DNA from: Marmoricola endophyticus
Lineage (GTDB): Bacteria > Actinomycetota > Actinomycetes > Propionibacteriales > Nocardioidaceae
Length of the DNA stretch: 64,000 nt
Reading direction: 5' to 3'
Assembly: GCF_014644415.1 (NCBI RefSeq)
Contig: NZ_BMKQ01000001.1
Coordinates: 1,044,861-1,108,860 of the forward strand
A program made the position numbers and the translations under genes. Positions 26,383 through 35,810 of this stretch are shown in pieces. The first letter of the stretch is position 1, and each line of letters starts with the position of its first letter. Below the pieces are notes generated by a model. That model made no database searches. It was not told the DNA's origin and was given only the letters and a program-made list of their open reading frames with translations.

Positions 26383-26410
26383 CCGGGTGACCCCCGGCCC
26401 CTCGAGGCAC

Positions 26411-26442
26411 TACCGTGCTCTGGTGCGGTCCGAGCGGGCCGC
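26411..26442 (+). promoter_or_regulatory. Possible -10 region and upstream part of the sugE leader
   Basis: TACCGT at 26411-26416 could serve as a -10 element, with a weak GTGACC (26387-26392) 18 bp upstream as -35. Transcription would begin near 26423, about 20 nt before the riboswitch. Support comes only from position and weak motif match. Confidence 0.3.
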
Positions 26443-26482
26443 CCGGACGAGGGAGCCGTACCCGGCACGCGACAAGACGGCC
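26443..26482 (+). ncRNA. Guanidine-III (ykkC-III) riboswitch
   Basis: The 40-nt segment matches the compact guanidine-III aptamer architecture. It starts CCGGACGAGG, carries GCCGTACCCGG in the middle and ends GACAAGACGGC. P1 can form between CCGG at 26443-26446 and 26462-26465. P2 forms between GCCGT (26455-26459) and ACGGC (26477-26481), and the interleaved pairing gives the pseudoknot. The class binds free guanidinium and turns genes on. Here it ends 13 nt before the sugE ATG, and the GAGGAG ribosome-binding site (26485-26490) follows immediately, so ligand-dependent control of translation is likely. Confidence 0.88.
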
Positions 26483-26495
26483 ATGAGGAGTCGTC

Positions 26496-26810
26496 ATGGC
26501 GTGGGTCGTGCTCGTGGTGTCCGGAGTGCTGGAGGCGGTGTGGGCACTGGCTCTCGGTCGCAGCGAGGGGTTCTCCCGACCGGTGCCGACGGTGGTGTTC
26601 GGCATCGCCCTCGTGGCCAGCATGGCCGGGCTGGCGACGGCGATGCGCACGCTGCCGGGCGGGACGTCGTACGCCGTCTGGGTCGGCATCGGCGCCGCCC
26701 TCACCGTCACCTGGAGCATGGTCACCGGCGACGAGACGGCCGGCGTGGTGAAGGTGCTGCTGCTCCTCGGGCTGGTCGGCTGCGTCGTCGGGCTGAAGCT
26801 CGCGCACTAG
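26496..26810 (+). CDS. sugE: SugE/Gdx guanidinium exporter (SMR family)
   Basis: 104 aa, four transmembrane helices, typical SMR length. The essential membrane Glu is at position 13 (GVLEAVWALALG), and the GTSYAVWVGIGAALTV motif of helix 3 is intact. SMR proteins of the SugE/Gdx subgroup export guanidinium by proton antiport as dual-topology dimers. The guanidine-III riboswitch directly upstream strongly supports guanidinium as the natural substrate rather than general quaternary ammonium compounds. It is a single-gene form, not a paired SMR. Confidence 0.93.
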   Translation: MAWVVLVVSGVLEAVWALALGRSEGFSRPVPTVVFGIALVASMAGLATAMRTLPGGTSYAVWVGIGAALTVTWSMVTGDETAGVVKVLLLLGLVGCVVGLKLAH

Positions 26811-26820
26811 GTTGACGCTC

Positions 26821-27873
26821 GTGCGGGTGGTCGAGGTCGAGTCGCTGGAGCAGCTCGACGCGCTGGTCCGCGCCGGGGCGACCTCCGCCCGCGGCTGGCG
26901 CCTGCAGTCGGTCGACCTGACCGCGCGGACCGACGTCCTGGCCCGGCTCGATGTCGCCGGTGCGGTGTTCCTGGGCTGTCGGCTCTTCCCCGAGGCCGAA
27001 GCCGACGTACGACGTCGAGGCGCGGTGCTCTTCCCCACGCTTCCCGACGTGCCGTTCGACCCGTACCGGGCCCGCCTCTACACCGCCGACGAGCTGTACG
27101 CCGGCCTGGAGGGCGGGTACGACGCCACGCTCGACGCCCGTGCGTACGCCTGGGACCGCGGCGAGCGCGAGGTCGCCCGTACGCTCGCCTCCGCGCTGCA
27201 CGACCACGCGATCGACGACGCGCTCGAGGAGTGGGTCGACGGCCGGTCGGTCGTCGGCGTGATGGGCGGCCACGCAGCCGGACGGGGCAGCGACGACTAC
27301 CGTGCCGCGTGCCGGCTCGGCCACGCGCTGGCTGCGCGGTTCACCGTCGCGACCGGCGGGGGGCCCGGGGCGATGGAGGCCGCGAACCTGGGCGCCTACC
27401 TGCCGCCGGGGACCGACCTGGGCCAGGCGGTCGACGCGCTGGCGCGGGTGCCCGGGTTCGACGACGTCGGCGCCTGGGCGAGGGCGGCGCTCGACGTGCG
27501 CGAGCGCCACGAGGGACGCGAGTCGCTGGGCGTGCCCACCTGGTTCTACGGCCACGAGCCGCCGAACGTGTTCGCGAGCGCGATCGCGAAGTACTTCGCC
27601 AACTCCGTCCGCGAGGCCGTGCTCCTGCGCGTGTGCCGCGCCGGGATCGTGTTCCTCCCGGGGTCGGCCGGGACGGTCCAGGAGATCTTCCAGGCGGCGT
27701 GTGAGAGCTACTACGCCGCACCCGACGACGTGGTCGCGCTGGTCCTCGTCGGCGTGGAGCACTGGACGCGGACCCTGCCCGCCTGGCCGCTGCTCCAGGC
27801 GCAGGCCGGGGCGAGCGGGATGGCCGTGCACCTCGTCGACGACGTGGCGGAGGTCTCGGCGCTGCTGGCCTGA
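26821..27873 (+). CDS. LOG-family (Rossmann-fold) nucleotide-binding protein
   Basis: 350 aa from GTG at 26821; a TTG at 26812 is an alternative with poorer ribosome-binding spacing. The C-terminal half has LOG/lysine-decarboxylase-like motifs: VVGVMGGHAAGRGSDDY, FTVATGGGPGAMEAANLGA, and VFLPGSAGTVQEIFQAACE (the PGGxGTxxE motif with Ser for the second Gly). The N-terminal ~140 residues are an extra region with AVFLGCRLFPEAEADVRRRG. LOG proteins are cytokinin-nucleotide phosphoribohydrolases or related nucleotide binders; longer forms like this are uncharacterised. It starts 10 nt after sugE and may be cotranscribed. Confidence 0.8.
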   Translation: MRVVEVESLEQLDALVRAGATSARGWRLQSVDLTARTDVLARLDVAGAVFLGCRLFPEAEADVRRRGAVLFPTLPDVPFDPYRARLYTADELYAGLEGGYDATLDARAYAWDRGEREVARTLASALHDHAIDDALEEWVDGRSVVGVMGGHAAGRGSDDYRAACRLGHALAARFTVATGGGPGAMEAANLGAYLPPGTDLGQAVDALARVPGFDDVGAWARAALDVRERHEGRESLGVPTWFYGHEPPNVFASAIAKYFANSVREAVLLRVCRAGIVFLPGSAGTVQEIFQAACESYYAAPDDVVALVLVGVEHWTRTLPAWPLLQAQAGASGMAVHLVDDVAEVSALLA

Positions 27874-27896
27874 GCTGTCCGTCCGGCGGTGACACG

Positions 27897-29258
27897 ATGT
27901 CGGTTGCCATGAGCAACGAGACCGAGCCGCACGACCCCAGCCCCGATCCCGCCCCGCAGCCCGACGACGCGCCCGAGCAGGCCCGGACCTGGCGCAGCCT
28001 GCTCCGGGGACAGGCCGTCGACACGCGGCCGCTGCGCATCCCCGAGTACAAGCGCCTGCTGATCGGGCAGGGGACCTCCTTCATCGGCTCGATGCTCACC
28101 CAGGTCGCGGTGCCGGTCGAGGTGTACGCGATCACCCGGTCCTCGCTCTACGTCGGCTTCGTCGGGCTCGCGGGCCTGGTCCCGATCGTCGCGTTCGGGC
28201 TGTACGGCGGCGCGATCGCCGACGTCGTCGACCGGCGCCGGCTCTACTTCGGGGCGTCGGTGATCACCTGGGTCGTCACTCTCGCGCTGCTCGCGCAGAC
28301 CCTGGTCGGCATCGACGGCGTGTGGCTGATCCTCGGGCTCGTCGCCGTCCAGTCGGCGGCCTTCGCGACCAGCTCCTCGGCGCGCGGCGCGATCATCCCC
28401 CGGATCGTGCCGGTGGACCTCGTCCCCGCCGCGAACACGCTGAACTTCACCGTCGGCAACGTCGGGCAGGTGGCCGGCCCGCTGATCGCGGGGCTGGTGA
28501 TCGCGCTGCCGGGGCCGGTGAGCGGCTTCGCGTACGCGTACGCCATCGACGCGGTGCTGTTCACCGCGGCGCTGTGGTCGGCGCTGCGCCTGCCGCCGAT
28601 CCCGCCCGACCGCGACGGCCCCGCCAAGCGTCCCGGCATGCGCGAGGTGCTCGAAGGACTCGTCTTCATCGCCAAGAACCCGGTGCTCGTGATGTCGTTC
28701 GTCGTCGACATCGTGGCGATGGTGCTGGCCATGCCGCGCGCACTGTTCCCCGCCGTCGCCGACGACCGCTTCGGCGGCCAGGTCGGCCCGCTGTACGCCG
28801 CCATCGCCATCGGCTCGGTCATCGCCGGGCTCTCCAGCGGCTGGATCGGGAAGGTACGCCGCCAGGGTCGCGCGCTGGTCGTCGCCATCGTCGGCTGGGG
28901 CGTCGCGGTCGCGCTGTCCGGGCTGGCGCACTCGCTGTGGCTGGCCGTCGTGCTCCTCGCCGTCGCCGGGGCGGCCGACCTGGTCAGCGCCGTCTACCGC
29001 CAGACGATCCTGCAGACCTACGCCCCCGACGAGCTGCGTGGCCGGATGCAGGGTGTGTTCACGGCGGTCGTCGCGGGCGGACCGCGCCTGGGCGACGTGC
29101 GTGCCGGAGCGACCGCGGCGGCCACCACCGCGACCGTGTCCTGGGTCGGCGGGGGGATCGCCTGCGCGGTCGTCGTCCTCGTCGTCGGGCTCGCGGTCCG
29201 CTCGTTCTGGAGGTACGACGCGGTCGCCGACCGCCCGGTGGTCGCCGACCCGGCCTGA
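27897..29258 (+). CDS. MFS transporter, DHA3/EntS-like
   Basis: 453 aa from ATG at 27897 (a second ATG is at 27909). A polar N-terminal ~45 residues rich in Pro/Asp/Glu precede 12 membrane helices. The LLIGQGTSFIGSMLTQVAVPV first helix, YGGAIADVVDRRRLY (motif A) and NVGQVAGPLIAGLV fit the DHA3 group that includes enterobactin exporter EntS. Late in the protein, VVAGGPRLGDVRAG is a recurrent feature of actinobacterial members. The substrate is unknown; the siderophore-interacting gene is 10 kb away and not evidently linked. Confidence 0.88.
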   Translation: MSVAMSNETEPHDPSPDPAPQPDDAPEQARTWRSLLRGQAVDTRPLRIPEYKRLLIGQGTSFIGSMLTQVAVPVEVYAITRSSLYVGFVGLAGLVPIVAFGLYGGAIADVVDRRRLYFGASVITWVVTLALLAQTLVGIDGVWLILGLVAVQSAAFATSSSARGAIIPRIVPVDLVPAANTLNFTVGNVGQVAGPLIAGLVIALPGPVSGFAYAYAIDAVLFTAALWSALRLPPIPPDRDGPAKRPGMREVLEGLVFIAKNPVLVMSFVVDIVAMVLAMPRALFPAVADDRFGGQVGPLYAAIAIGSVIAGLSSGWIGKVRRQGRALVVAIVGWGVAVALSGLAHSLWLAVVLLAVAGAADLVSAVYRQTILQTYAPDELRGRMQGVFTAVVAGGPRLGDVRAGATAAATTATVSWVGGGIACAVVVLVVGLAVRSFWRYDAVADRPVVADPA

Positions 29259-29329
29259 GGTCGCACCCGGCACTCCGCCGGGATGCGGCGGGCAGGACAA
29301 AGGTCGGTGCTGAGTCCTAGCGTCGGAGC

Positions 29330-29704
29330 ATGAGCGACCACGAGACCACCGTCCGCCGGCACTGGGCGTGCGCCGAGGCGCGGGACTGGCGCGGCTACGC
29401 CGCCACTCTCGCGACCGACGTCGTCTACGAGGCGCCGCAGACCCGCGAACGGATCCGCGGGCGCGAGGCGCTGGTGGCGTACATGAGCGCCTACCCCGGC
29501 GACTGGCACGTCCCGGTCGCGACCGTGGTGGCCGGCGGGTCGGGGGCGGTGAGCCGCGTCGACGCCCTTGTCGGTGCCGAGGAGATGACCGGCATCTGCT
29601 TCTTCGAGATGGGCGAGGACGGCCTGATCCGCTCCATGCAGGACTGGTGGCCGCAGCCGTACGACCTGCCACCCGAGCGGGAGGGTTCCTCCGAACGCTA
29701 CTGA
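29330..29704 (+). CDS. SnoaL/NTF2-like small protein
   Basis: 124 aa from ATG at 29330 with a CGGAG ribosome-binding site. The sequence follows an NTF2-like fold: RRHWACAEARDWRGYAATLATDVVYEAPQT (helix then beta), IRGREALVAYM, and a C-terminal ICFFEMGEDGLIRSMQDWW strand-turn-strand. Proteins of this type include SnoaL-like cyclases and nuclear-transport-factor-fold ligand binders; most are of unknown function. It overlaps the 3' end of the convergent methyltransferase gene by 7 nt. Confidence 0.75.
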   Translation: MSDHETTVRRHWACAEARDWRGYAATLATDVVYEAPQTRERIRGREALVAYMSAYPGDWHVPVATVVAGGSGAVSRVDALVGAEEMTGICFFEMGEDGLIRSMQDWWPQPYDLPPEREGSSERY

Positions 29705-30318
29705 CCTACCGGCTCCCCGGGCGCGAACGCCGCGAGGCGGAAGGTCGCGACGTCGCCTCCGGCAGCCGTTCCCCAGCGGGTGCGCCCCCGGAAGTGCGCG
29801 GTGCCGACCGGCGACAGCCCGAGCGCACGGGCCCGCTCCGCCACGCGGTGCTCCGCATCCGGCTCGTCGGCACCGCCCCTCCCGTGCGAGTCCGCCTTGT
29901 CGACCGAGGTCACCCAGGTGCCACCGGGCGCCAGCACCCTCGCCACCTCGGCGACCACGCGGCTCGCCACCGGATCGGGCAGCAGGTGCAGCAGCCAGAG
30001 AGTGAGCACCAGGTCGGCCGAGCCTGGGGGCATCGGCAGCCGAGCGGCGTCGGCCAGGACGGTCCGGCCGGGCAGCCGCTGCGCGGCGAGCGCCAGCATC
30101 GAGCGGCTCCGATCGACCACGACCACGTCGTGACCGAGAGCCGTCAGCTCCGCCGCGACGGTGCCGGTCCCGCCGGCAACGTCGAGGCAACGGCCCCGTG
30201 CGGAGGCGAGCGCGGCGACCTCGACGGCGGCTGCCGCAGCGCGCTCGGCCCCGCCGCGGGTCTCGTCGTACGTCGCTGTCACGGAGTCGCCGTAGGACTC
30301 CTGCGGGTCAGGCGTCAC
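29698..30318 (-). CDS. Class I SAM-dependent methyltransferase
   Basis: 206 aa. GTG at 30318 is chosen because the family-typical N-terminus ([16 protein letters not shown]) requires it; it overlaps the rlmN stop by 11 nt. Motif I is [14 protein letters not shown], motif [17 protein letters not shown], and motif [17 protein letters not shown], followed by the post-I helix and [11 protein letters not shown]. It resembles UbiE/COQ5-like small-molecule methyltransferases. The acceptor is unknown. Coupling to rlmN is probably incidental. Confidence 0.85.
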   Translation of the reverse strand: MTPDPQESYGDSVTATYDETRGGAERAAAAAVEVAALASARGRCLDVAGGTGTVAAELTALGHDVVVVDRSRSMLALAAQRLPGRTVLADAARLPMPPGSADLVLTLWLLHLLPDPVASRVVAEVARVLAPGGTWVTSVDKADSHGRGGADEPDAEHRVAERARALGLSPVGTAHFRGRTRWGTAAGGDVATFRLAAFAPGEPVGQ

Positions 30319-31468
30319 TCGCGGCCAGCTGCCCGCACGCCCCGTCGATCTCGCGACCGCGCGTGTCGCGGACCGTGGTGGGGATCGCCTTGGCCTCGAG
30401 CCGGCGTACGAACTCACGCTCGTCGGCGGGCTCGCTGGCGGTCCACCGCGAGCCGGGAGTCGGGTTCAGCGGGATGAGGTTGACGTGCACCCAGCCCCAG
30501 TCGCCGCGCGCGTTGAGCACGTCGGCGAGGAGGTCGGCACGCCAGGCCTGGTCGTTGATGCCGGCCATCATGGCGTACTCGATGGACACGCGGCGCTTCG
30601 TGACGCGGGCGTAGTCCCACGCCGCGTCGACGGTCTCGGCGACGCTCGAGCGGGTGTTGATCGGCACCAGCTCGTTGCGCAGCTCGTCGTCGGGCGCGTG
30701 CAGGCTCAGGGCGAGGGTGACGGGGATGCCCTCCTCGGTGAGCTGGCGGATCCTCGGGACGAGCCCGACGGTGGAGACCGTCACGCCGCGCGCCGACATG
30801 CCCAGGCCGTCGGGGGCCGGTGCGGTGAGGCGGCGTACAGCGCCGACGACCGCCTTGTAGTTGGCCAGCGGCTCCCCCATCCCCATGAACACCACGTTGG
30901 AGACCCGCCCCGGTCCGCCGGGCACCTCGCCGTTGGCGAGCGCGCGCGATCCGGCCAGCACCTGCTCGACGATCTCGGCCGTCGACATGTTGCGCTGCAG
31001 CCCGCCCTGGCCGGTCGCGCAGAACGGGCAGGCCATCCCGCAGCCGGCCTGCGAGGAGACGCACATCGTCGTACGACTCGGGTAGCGCATCAGCACCGAC
31101 TCGACCAGTGCGCCGTCGAAGAGCCGCCACAGCGTCTTGCGGGTGGTGCCGCCGTCGGCCTCCTGGGTGCGTATGGCACTCATCAGGTCCGGCAGGAGCG
31201 CCGAGACCAGCTCGTCGCGGGTGCCCGCCGGGAGGTCGGTCATCTCCTCGGGCCTCGTGGCCAGTCGCGCGAAGTAGTGGTGCGAGACCTGCTTGGCCCG
31301 GAAGCCCGGCAGCCCCTTCTCGGTCAGCAGCGCCACCCGCTCGGCCAGGTCCAGGTCGGCCAGGTGCCTCGGCGGCTTGCCGCGCCCCTTGGGCGGGTCG
31401 AAGACCAGCGGAAGCTGGCGTACCGGCTCGTCGTTCGGGCCCTCGGGAGGCAGGACGGAGGTACTCAT
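30308..31468 (-). CDS. rlmN: Dual-specificity RNA methyltransferase RlmN
   Basis: 386 aa from ATG at 31468. It is a radical SAM enzyme that makes m2A2503 in 23S rRNA and m2A37 in tRNA. The cluster motif is [15 protein letters not shown] (C-x3-C-x2-C). A conserved [12 protein letters not shown] and [11 protein letters not shown] follow. The C-terminal Cys for the mechanism is in [10 protein letters not shown]. An N-terminal HhH-like region ([14 protein letters not shown]) positions RNA. In many actinobacteria rlmN lies between cdsA/frr and dxr; here accessory genes intervene on both sides. Confidence 0.97.
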   Translation of the reverse strand: MSTSVLPPEGPNDEPVRQLPLVFDPPKGRGKPPRHLADLDLAERVALLTEKGLPGFRAKQVSHHYFARLATRPEEMTDLPAGTRDELVSALLPDLMSAIRTQEADGGTTRKTLWRLFDGALVESVLMRYPSRTTMCVSSQAGCGMACPFCATGQGGLQRNMSTAEIVEQVLAGSRALANGEVPGGPGRVSNVVFMGMGEPLANYKAVVGAVRRLTAPAPDGLGMSARGVTVSTVGLVPRIRQLTEEGIPVTLALSLHAPDDELRNELVPINTRSSVAETVDAAWDYARVTKRRVSIEYAMMAGINDQAWRADLLADVLNARGDWGWVHVNLIPLNPTPGSRWTASEPADEREFVRRLEAKAIPTTVRDTRGREIDGACGQLAASDA

Positions 31469-31526
31469 GACCGCCCTAGTCTCCCACCGGGCCGTTCCGC
31501 ATCCCAAACACGCAGGATGCGACGCC

Positions 31527-31913
31527 TCAGCGGGTGCGGCGGATCCGGATGGGCCCCTTGGCGAGCGACGGGTCGACGACCGCGCCCTGCTGGGTGATCT
31601 CGACCCTTCCCTCGGCGACGAGGCGACGCGCGGCGCGGCGAGCGGGCTCCATCAGGTCGCGCCAGCCGCCGCCGGACCCGTCGCGGTCGCCGACCGCGCG
31701 GGCGGCGTCGGAGGGGCAGATCGACTTGCCGCCCCCGCGCTGGTCGAGCAGCGAGAGGATCGAGTGCTCGAGGGCTCGGTCGACGTCGGTGACCCCGTGC
31801 TTGCGGCAGGCGGTGGAGCAGTAGCGGACGTTCTCCCAGTCCCGCTCCCACTTCTTGCGCCACTCGACCCGGCGTCCGCAGGACGCGCAGGTCTTGGGCT
31901 CCGGGGTGCTCAC
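31527..31913 (-). CDS. DUF2256-DUF3253 fusion protein
   Basis: 128 aa. The N-terminal ~45 residues are a DUF2256 zinc-ribbon-like domain ([16 protein letters not shown], then [10 protein letters not shown]) with four Cys suitable for Zn. The rest matches DUF3253, a winged-helix-like domain ([27 protein letters not shown], described in outline, then [17 protein letters not shown] and the end GPIRIRR). Both domains are of unknown function, and their combination on one chain suggests they act together, perhaps on nucleic acid. It stands alone between rlmN and the PTS cluster. Confidence 0.8.
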   Translation of the reverse strand: MSTPEPKTCASCGRRVEWRKKWERDWENVRYCSTACRKHGVTDVDRALEHSILSLLDQRGGGKSICPSDAARAVGDRDGSGGGWRDLMEPARRAARRLVAEGRVEITQQGAVVDPSLAKGPIRIRRTR

Positions 31914-31929
31914 CCCACCCAGGATGCCC

Positions 31930-32379
31930 TCAGCCGACGGTGAGCAGCAGGTCCCCAGGGGCGACGTCGCCGTCGGCCACGACCGCGACGGAGTCCTTCG
32001 GGGCCTCCATCACCACGACCGGGATCACGGGCGACAGACCGTCGGCGGTCACCGCTGAGGGGTCCCAGCGCACCATCGGGTCGCCGGCCTCGACGGTGCT
32101 CTTCTCCGTCGCCAGCACCTCGAAGCCCTTGCCGTCGAGCTTCACGGTGTCGATGCCGAGGTGGACGAGTACGCCGATCCCGCCCTCGCCGAGCACGACG
32201 AACGCGTGCGGGTGCACCTTGACCACGCGGCCCGCGATCGGCGAGACGACGGTGGTCTCGCCGGGTGTGGGGTCGATGGCGACGCCGGGACCGACCATGC
32301 CGCCGGCGAACACCGGGTCGGGCACCTCGTCCATCGGCAGCACGGAGCCGGGGCAGGGAGCGAGGACCGCGAGGCTCAC
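31930..32379 (-). CDS. PTS glucose/GlcNAc-type EIIA component
   Basis: 149 aa from GTG at 32379. It has the Crr-like EIIA fold: MVGPGVAIDPTPGE, VVSPIAGRVVKVHPHAFVV, and the phosphorylated His in VLVHLGIDTVKLDGKGFE. It takes phosphate from HPr and passes it to EIIB. Its start overlaps the EIIB stop by 4 nt. Together with EIIB here and EIIC at 34548 it makes a three-protein permease for N-acetylglucosamine or a related sugar. Confidence 0.93.
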   Translation of the reverse strand: MSLAVLAPCPGSVLPMDEVPDPVFAGGMVGPGVAIDPTPGETTVVSPIAGRVVKVHPHAFVVLGEGGIGVLVHLGIDTVKLDGKGFEVLATEKSTVEAGDPMVRWDPSAVTADGLSPVIPVVVMEAPKDSVAVVADGDVAPGDLLLTVG

Positions 32380-32609
32380 ATCAGGTCCTCGATGTCCTCG
32401 GCCAGCGTGTCGGCCTCGGGCCCCACGACGACCTGGACAACGTTGCCGGAGAGCACCACGCCGTGGGCACCGGCGGCCTTGAGCGCCTTCTCGTCGACCT
32501 TCGACCCGTCCTGGACCTCGGTCCGCAGCCGGGTGATGCACGGCTCGATCTCGACCACGTTGTCGGCGCCGCCGAGCCCGGCGAGGATCTGTGCTGCCTT
32601 GTCTGCCAT
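32376..32609 (-). CDS. PTS glucose/GlcNAc-type EIIB component
   Basis: 77 aa, the minimal stand-alone EIIB size. The phosphorylated Cys is in NVVEIEPCITRLRTEV. The rest (KALKAAGAHGVVLSGNVVQVVVGPEADTL, in outline) is the standard glucose-family EIIB. The ATG lies immediately after the stop of the SIS gene, and its stop overlaps the EIIA start. It most closely fits NagF-type EIIB of actinobacterial GlcNAc systems. Confidence 0.93.
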   Translation of the reverse strand: MADKAAQILAGLGGADNVVEIEPCITRLRTEVQDGSKVDEKALKAAGAHGVVLSGNVVQVVVGPEADTLAEDIEDLM

Positions 32610-33668
32610 CTACTGCTCCTTGGGTGGTTCGGTCGCGGTGACCTTGGCCAGGCCGCGCGGGTTGTCGGGGTCCAGTCCGAGCGCGTGGGCGAGCCGCTCG
32701 ACCAGCACCTGGGAGGTCACGATGCTCCCGATCGGCGCCAGCGTCTCCGGCAGGTCCGGTCCGGGCAGCGCCACGTCGAGCGCGTCGGCGAAGGCCGCGT
32801 CCCCGCCGATGCCGATCAGCTGCGCCCCGCGGGCGGACAGGTCGCGCGCGAGCTCGGTCATGGGCGTCACCATCGGCCCGTCGGCCGCCGAGACGAGCAC
32901 GGCCGCGGTCCCGTCGGCGACGACGGAGATCGGGCCGTGACGGAAGTCTGCGTACGAGTAGCCGCGCACCGGCCGCAGGCAGGTCTCCTCCAGCTTCAGC
33001 GCCGTCTCCAGCGCGGTGCCCATCATCAGCCCGCGGCCCGAGACCACGGCGTACGACGTCGAGGTCAGGACGTCGACCGCGGCAGCGACGTCGGCGGACA
33101 GCAGCCGCTCGACCTCACCGGCCACCCGGGCCAGGTCGTCGTCGAGCGCGTCGGGATCCGGCGCCAGCGCGGTGCCGAGGACGGCCATCGCGACCAGCTG
33201 GGCGAGGTACGACTTCGTGGCCGGCACGGCGACCTCCGGCCCGGCCTGCGTGACCAGGGCCAGGTCGGCACCCTCCACGAGCGGCGAGTCCGCGACGTTG
33301 GCCACGGCGATGGTCGCGGCGCCGCACTCACGGGCCCAGTCCTGGGTCGCGACGATCTCCTCGGTCGCCCCGGACTGCGACACGCTCACGACCAGCGCGT
33401 CGGACAGGTCCAGCCGAGCCCCGTAGTGGGTGGCCACGCTGGGCGAGACCAGAGCGCCGGAGACGCCGGCGTGGGTCTCCAGCAGGTAGCGGCCGTAGAT
33501 CGCCGCGTTGTCGCTGCTGCCGCGCGCGGCGAACAGCACGCGGCGGCGGCCGGCGTACCGCGCGACGATCTCGGCCCGCAGCGGCACCAGCGCCTCGAGA
33601 GTGCGCCGGCAGGCGTCGGGCTGCTCGGCCATCTCCGTGGCCATCCGGGTCGCCGCCTGCGTCGTCAC
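32610..33668 (-). CDS. SIS-domain sugar isomerase, probable glucosamine-6-phosphate deaminase (NagB-II type)
   Basis: 352 aa from GTG at 33668, AGGAG at good distance. Two SIS domains: FAARGSSDNAAIYGRYLLE and VSVSQSGATEEIVATQDWARE in the first, SGRGLMMGTALETALKLEET and YADFRHGPISVV in the second, which resemble the isomerase half of GlmS. It lacks the GlmS glutaminase domain. NagB-II/AgaS proteins of this form convert GlcN6P to Fru6P plus ammonia. Its place with NagA and a GlcNAc-type PTS supports that. It is transcribed divergently from the GntR gene. Confidence 0.85.
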   Translation of the reverse strand: MTTQAATRMATEMAEQPDACRRTLEALVPLRAEIVARYAGRRRVLFAARGSSDNAAIYGRYLLETHAGVSGALVSPSVATHYGARLDLSDALVVSVSQSGATEEIVATQDWARECGAATIAVANVADSPLVEGADLALVTQAGPEVAVPATKSYLAQLVAMAVLGTALAPDPDALDDDLARVAGEVERLLSADVAAAVDVLTSTSYAVVSGRGLMMGTALETALKLEETCLRPVRGYSYADFRHGPISVVADGTAAVLVSAADGPMVTPMTELARDLSARGAQLIGIGGDAAFADALDVALPGPDLPETLAPIGSIVTSQVLVERLAHALGLDPDNPRGLAKVTATEPPKEQ

Positions 33669-33713
33669 GTGCACTCCTCTTGACACCGCTGCACTGTGGC
33701 GCGGATCATCCTC

Positions 33714-33739
33714 ACTGGTACGGACCAGAACGTACCAGT
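33714..33739. promoter_or_regulatory. DasR-type operator (dre-like) between nag divergent arms
   Basis: ACTGGTACGGACCAGA at 33714-33729 has the TGGT-N4-ACCA core of DasR/NagR (GntR-HutC) operators. It also nests in a longer symmetric pair, ACTGGTACG (33714-33722) and CGTACCAGT (33731-33739). The site lies between the SIS-EIIB-EIIA operon and the GntR-EIIC-NagA operon and could control both. The GntR protein at 33775 is the natural ligand-responsive regulator. Confidence 0.75.
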
Positions 33740-33774
33740 CCAGGACCACCGAGTCGAGGGGAGGCGAGCGGGCG

Positions 33775-34547
33775 ATGACCCAGCAGCGGACGCTGGCCGA
33801 GGACGGACCGGTCCCCAAGCACGCGCAGCTCTCCGACGCGCTCGCCGAGCTGGCCGCCACCCGGTTGCGACCCGAGGAGGCGATCCCGAGCGAGCGCACC
33901 CTCATGACGACGTACGACGTCTCCCGCGCGACGGTGCGCCGGGCGATCGACAGCCTGGTCGCCGACGGACTGCTCCAGCGCGTCCACGGGCGCGGCACCT
34001 TCGTGGCCCGGCCGCGGCTGGAGAGCCGGCTGCACCTGGCGTCGTTCAGCCAGGACATGCGCCGACGCGGTCTGACCCCCTCGACCGTGCTGCTCGGCAT
34101 CGAGGCCGAACGGCCCCCCGCCGACGCCATCGCCTCGCTCGGCCTGCGCCCGGGCGGCCCGGGCTCGCTGGCCTGGCGGCTGGACCGCGTACGCCTCGCC
34201 GACGGCCAGCCGATCGCGCTGGAGACCGGCTGGTACCCGCGTCCCCTGCTCCCCGACCTCGACCACGCCGACCTGTCTGGGTCGCTCTACGAGGTGTTCC
34301 GCGACCGCTACGGCCTGGCGATCGACGCCGCCGAGCAGACCCTGTGGGGCGAGGCGGCCGACGAGCGCACGGCCGCCCGTCTGGACGCGCCGCTGCACAC
34401 CCCGCTGCTCGTCTTCCGTCGGACGAGCACCTCGGCCGGGGTCCCGGTCGAGCACGTGGTCTCCCGTTACCGCGGCGACCGCTACCAGCTGCACATGTCG
34501 TTGAGCAGTACCAGCACCACCGCCCGCACGAACGAAGGGAACCGCCC

Positions 34548-34551
<4 letters not shown>
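33775..34551 (+). CDS. GntR/HutC-family regulator of GlcNAc utilisation (DasR-like)
   Basis: 258 aa from ATG at 33775 with GGGGAGGCG upstream. The GntR winged helix (residues ~15-80) shows KHAQLSDALAELAATRL, AIPSERTLMTTYDVSRATVRRAI in outline, and the wing QRVHGRGTFVA. The C-terminal UTRA domain (~95-240) binds phosphorylated aminosugars in relatives such as DasR and NagR. Context gives the assignment: it is coupled by ATGA overlap to the EIIC gene and flanks a dre-like site. It is expected to repress both arms until GlcN6P or GlcNAc6P accumulates. Confidence 0.9.

Positions 34552-35806
<1,255 letters not shown>

Positions 35807-35810
<4 letters not shown>

Noticed and set aside
26401-26482. 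Guanidine-I (ykkC) or guanidine-II (mini-ykkC) riboswitch
   Set aside because: The long ykkC core and the paired ACGR-loop hairpins are absent. The sequence fits the guanidine-III pseudoknot.
27897-29258. Siderophore exporter partner of the siderophore-interacting protein
   Set aside because: The DHA3/EntS-like similarity is generic, the genes are 10 kb apart, and no biosynthetic genes are present, so no link can be claimed.
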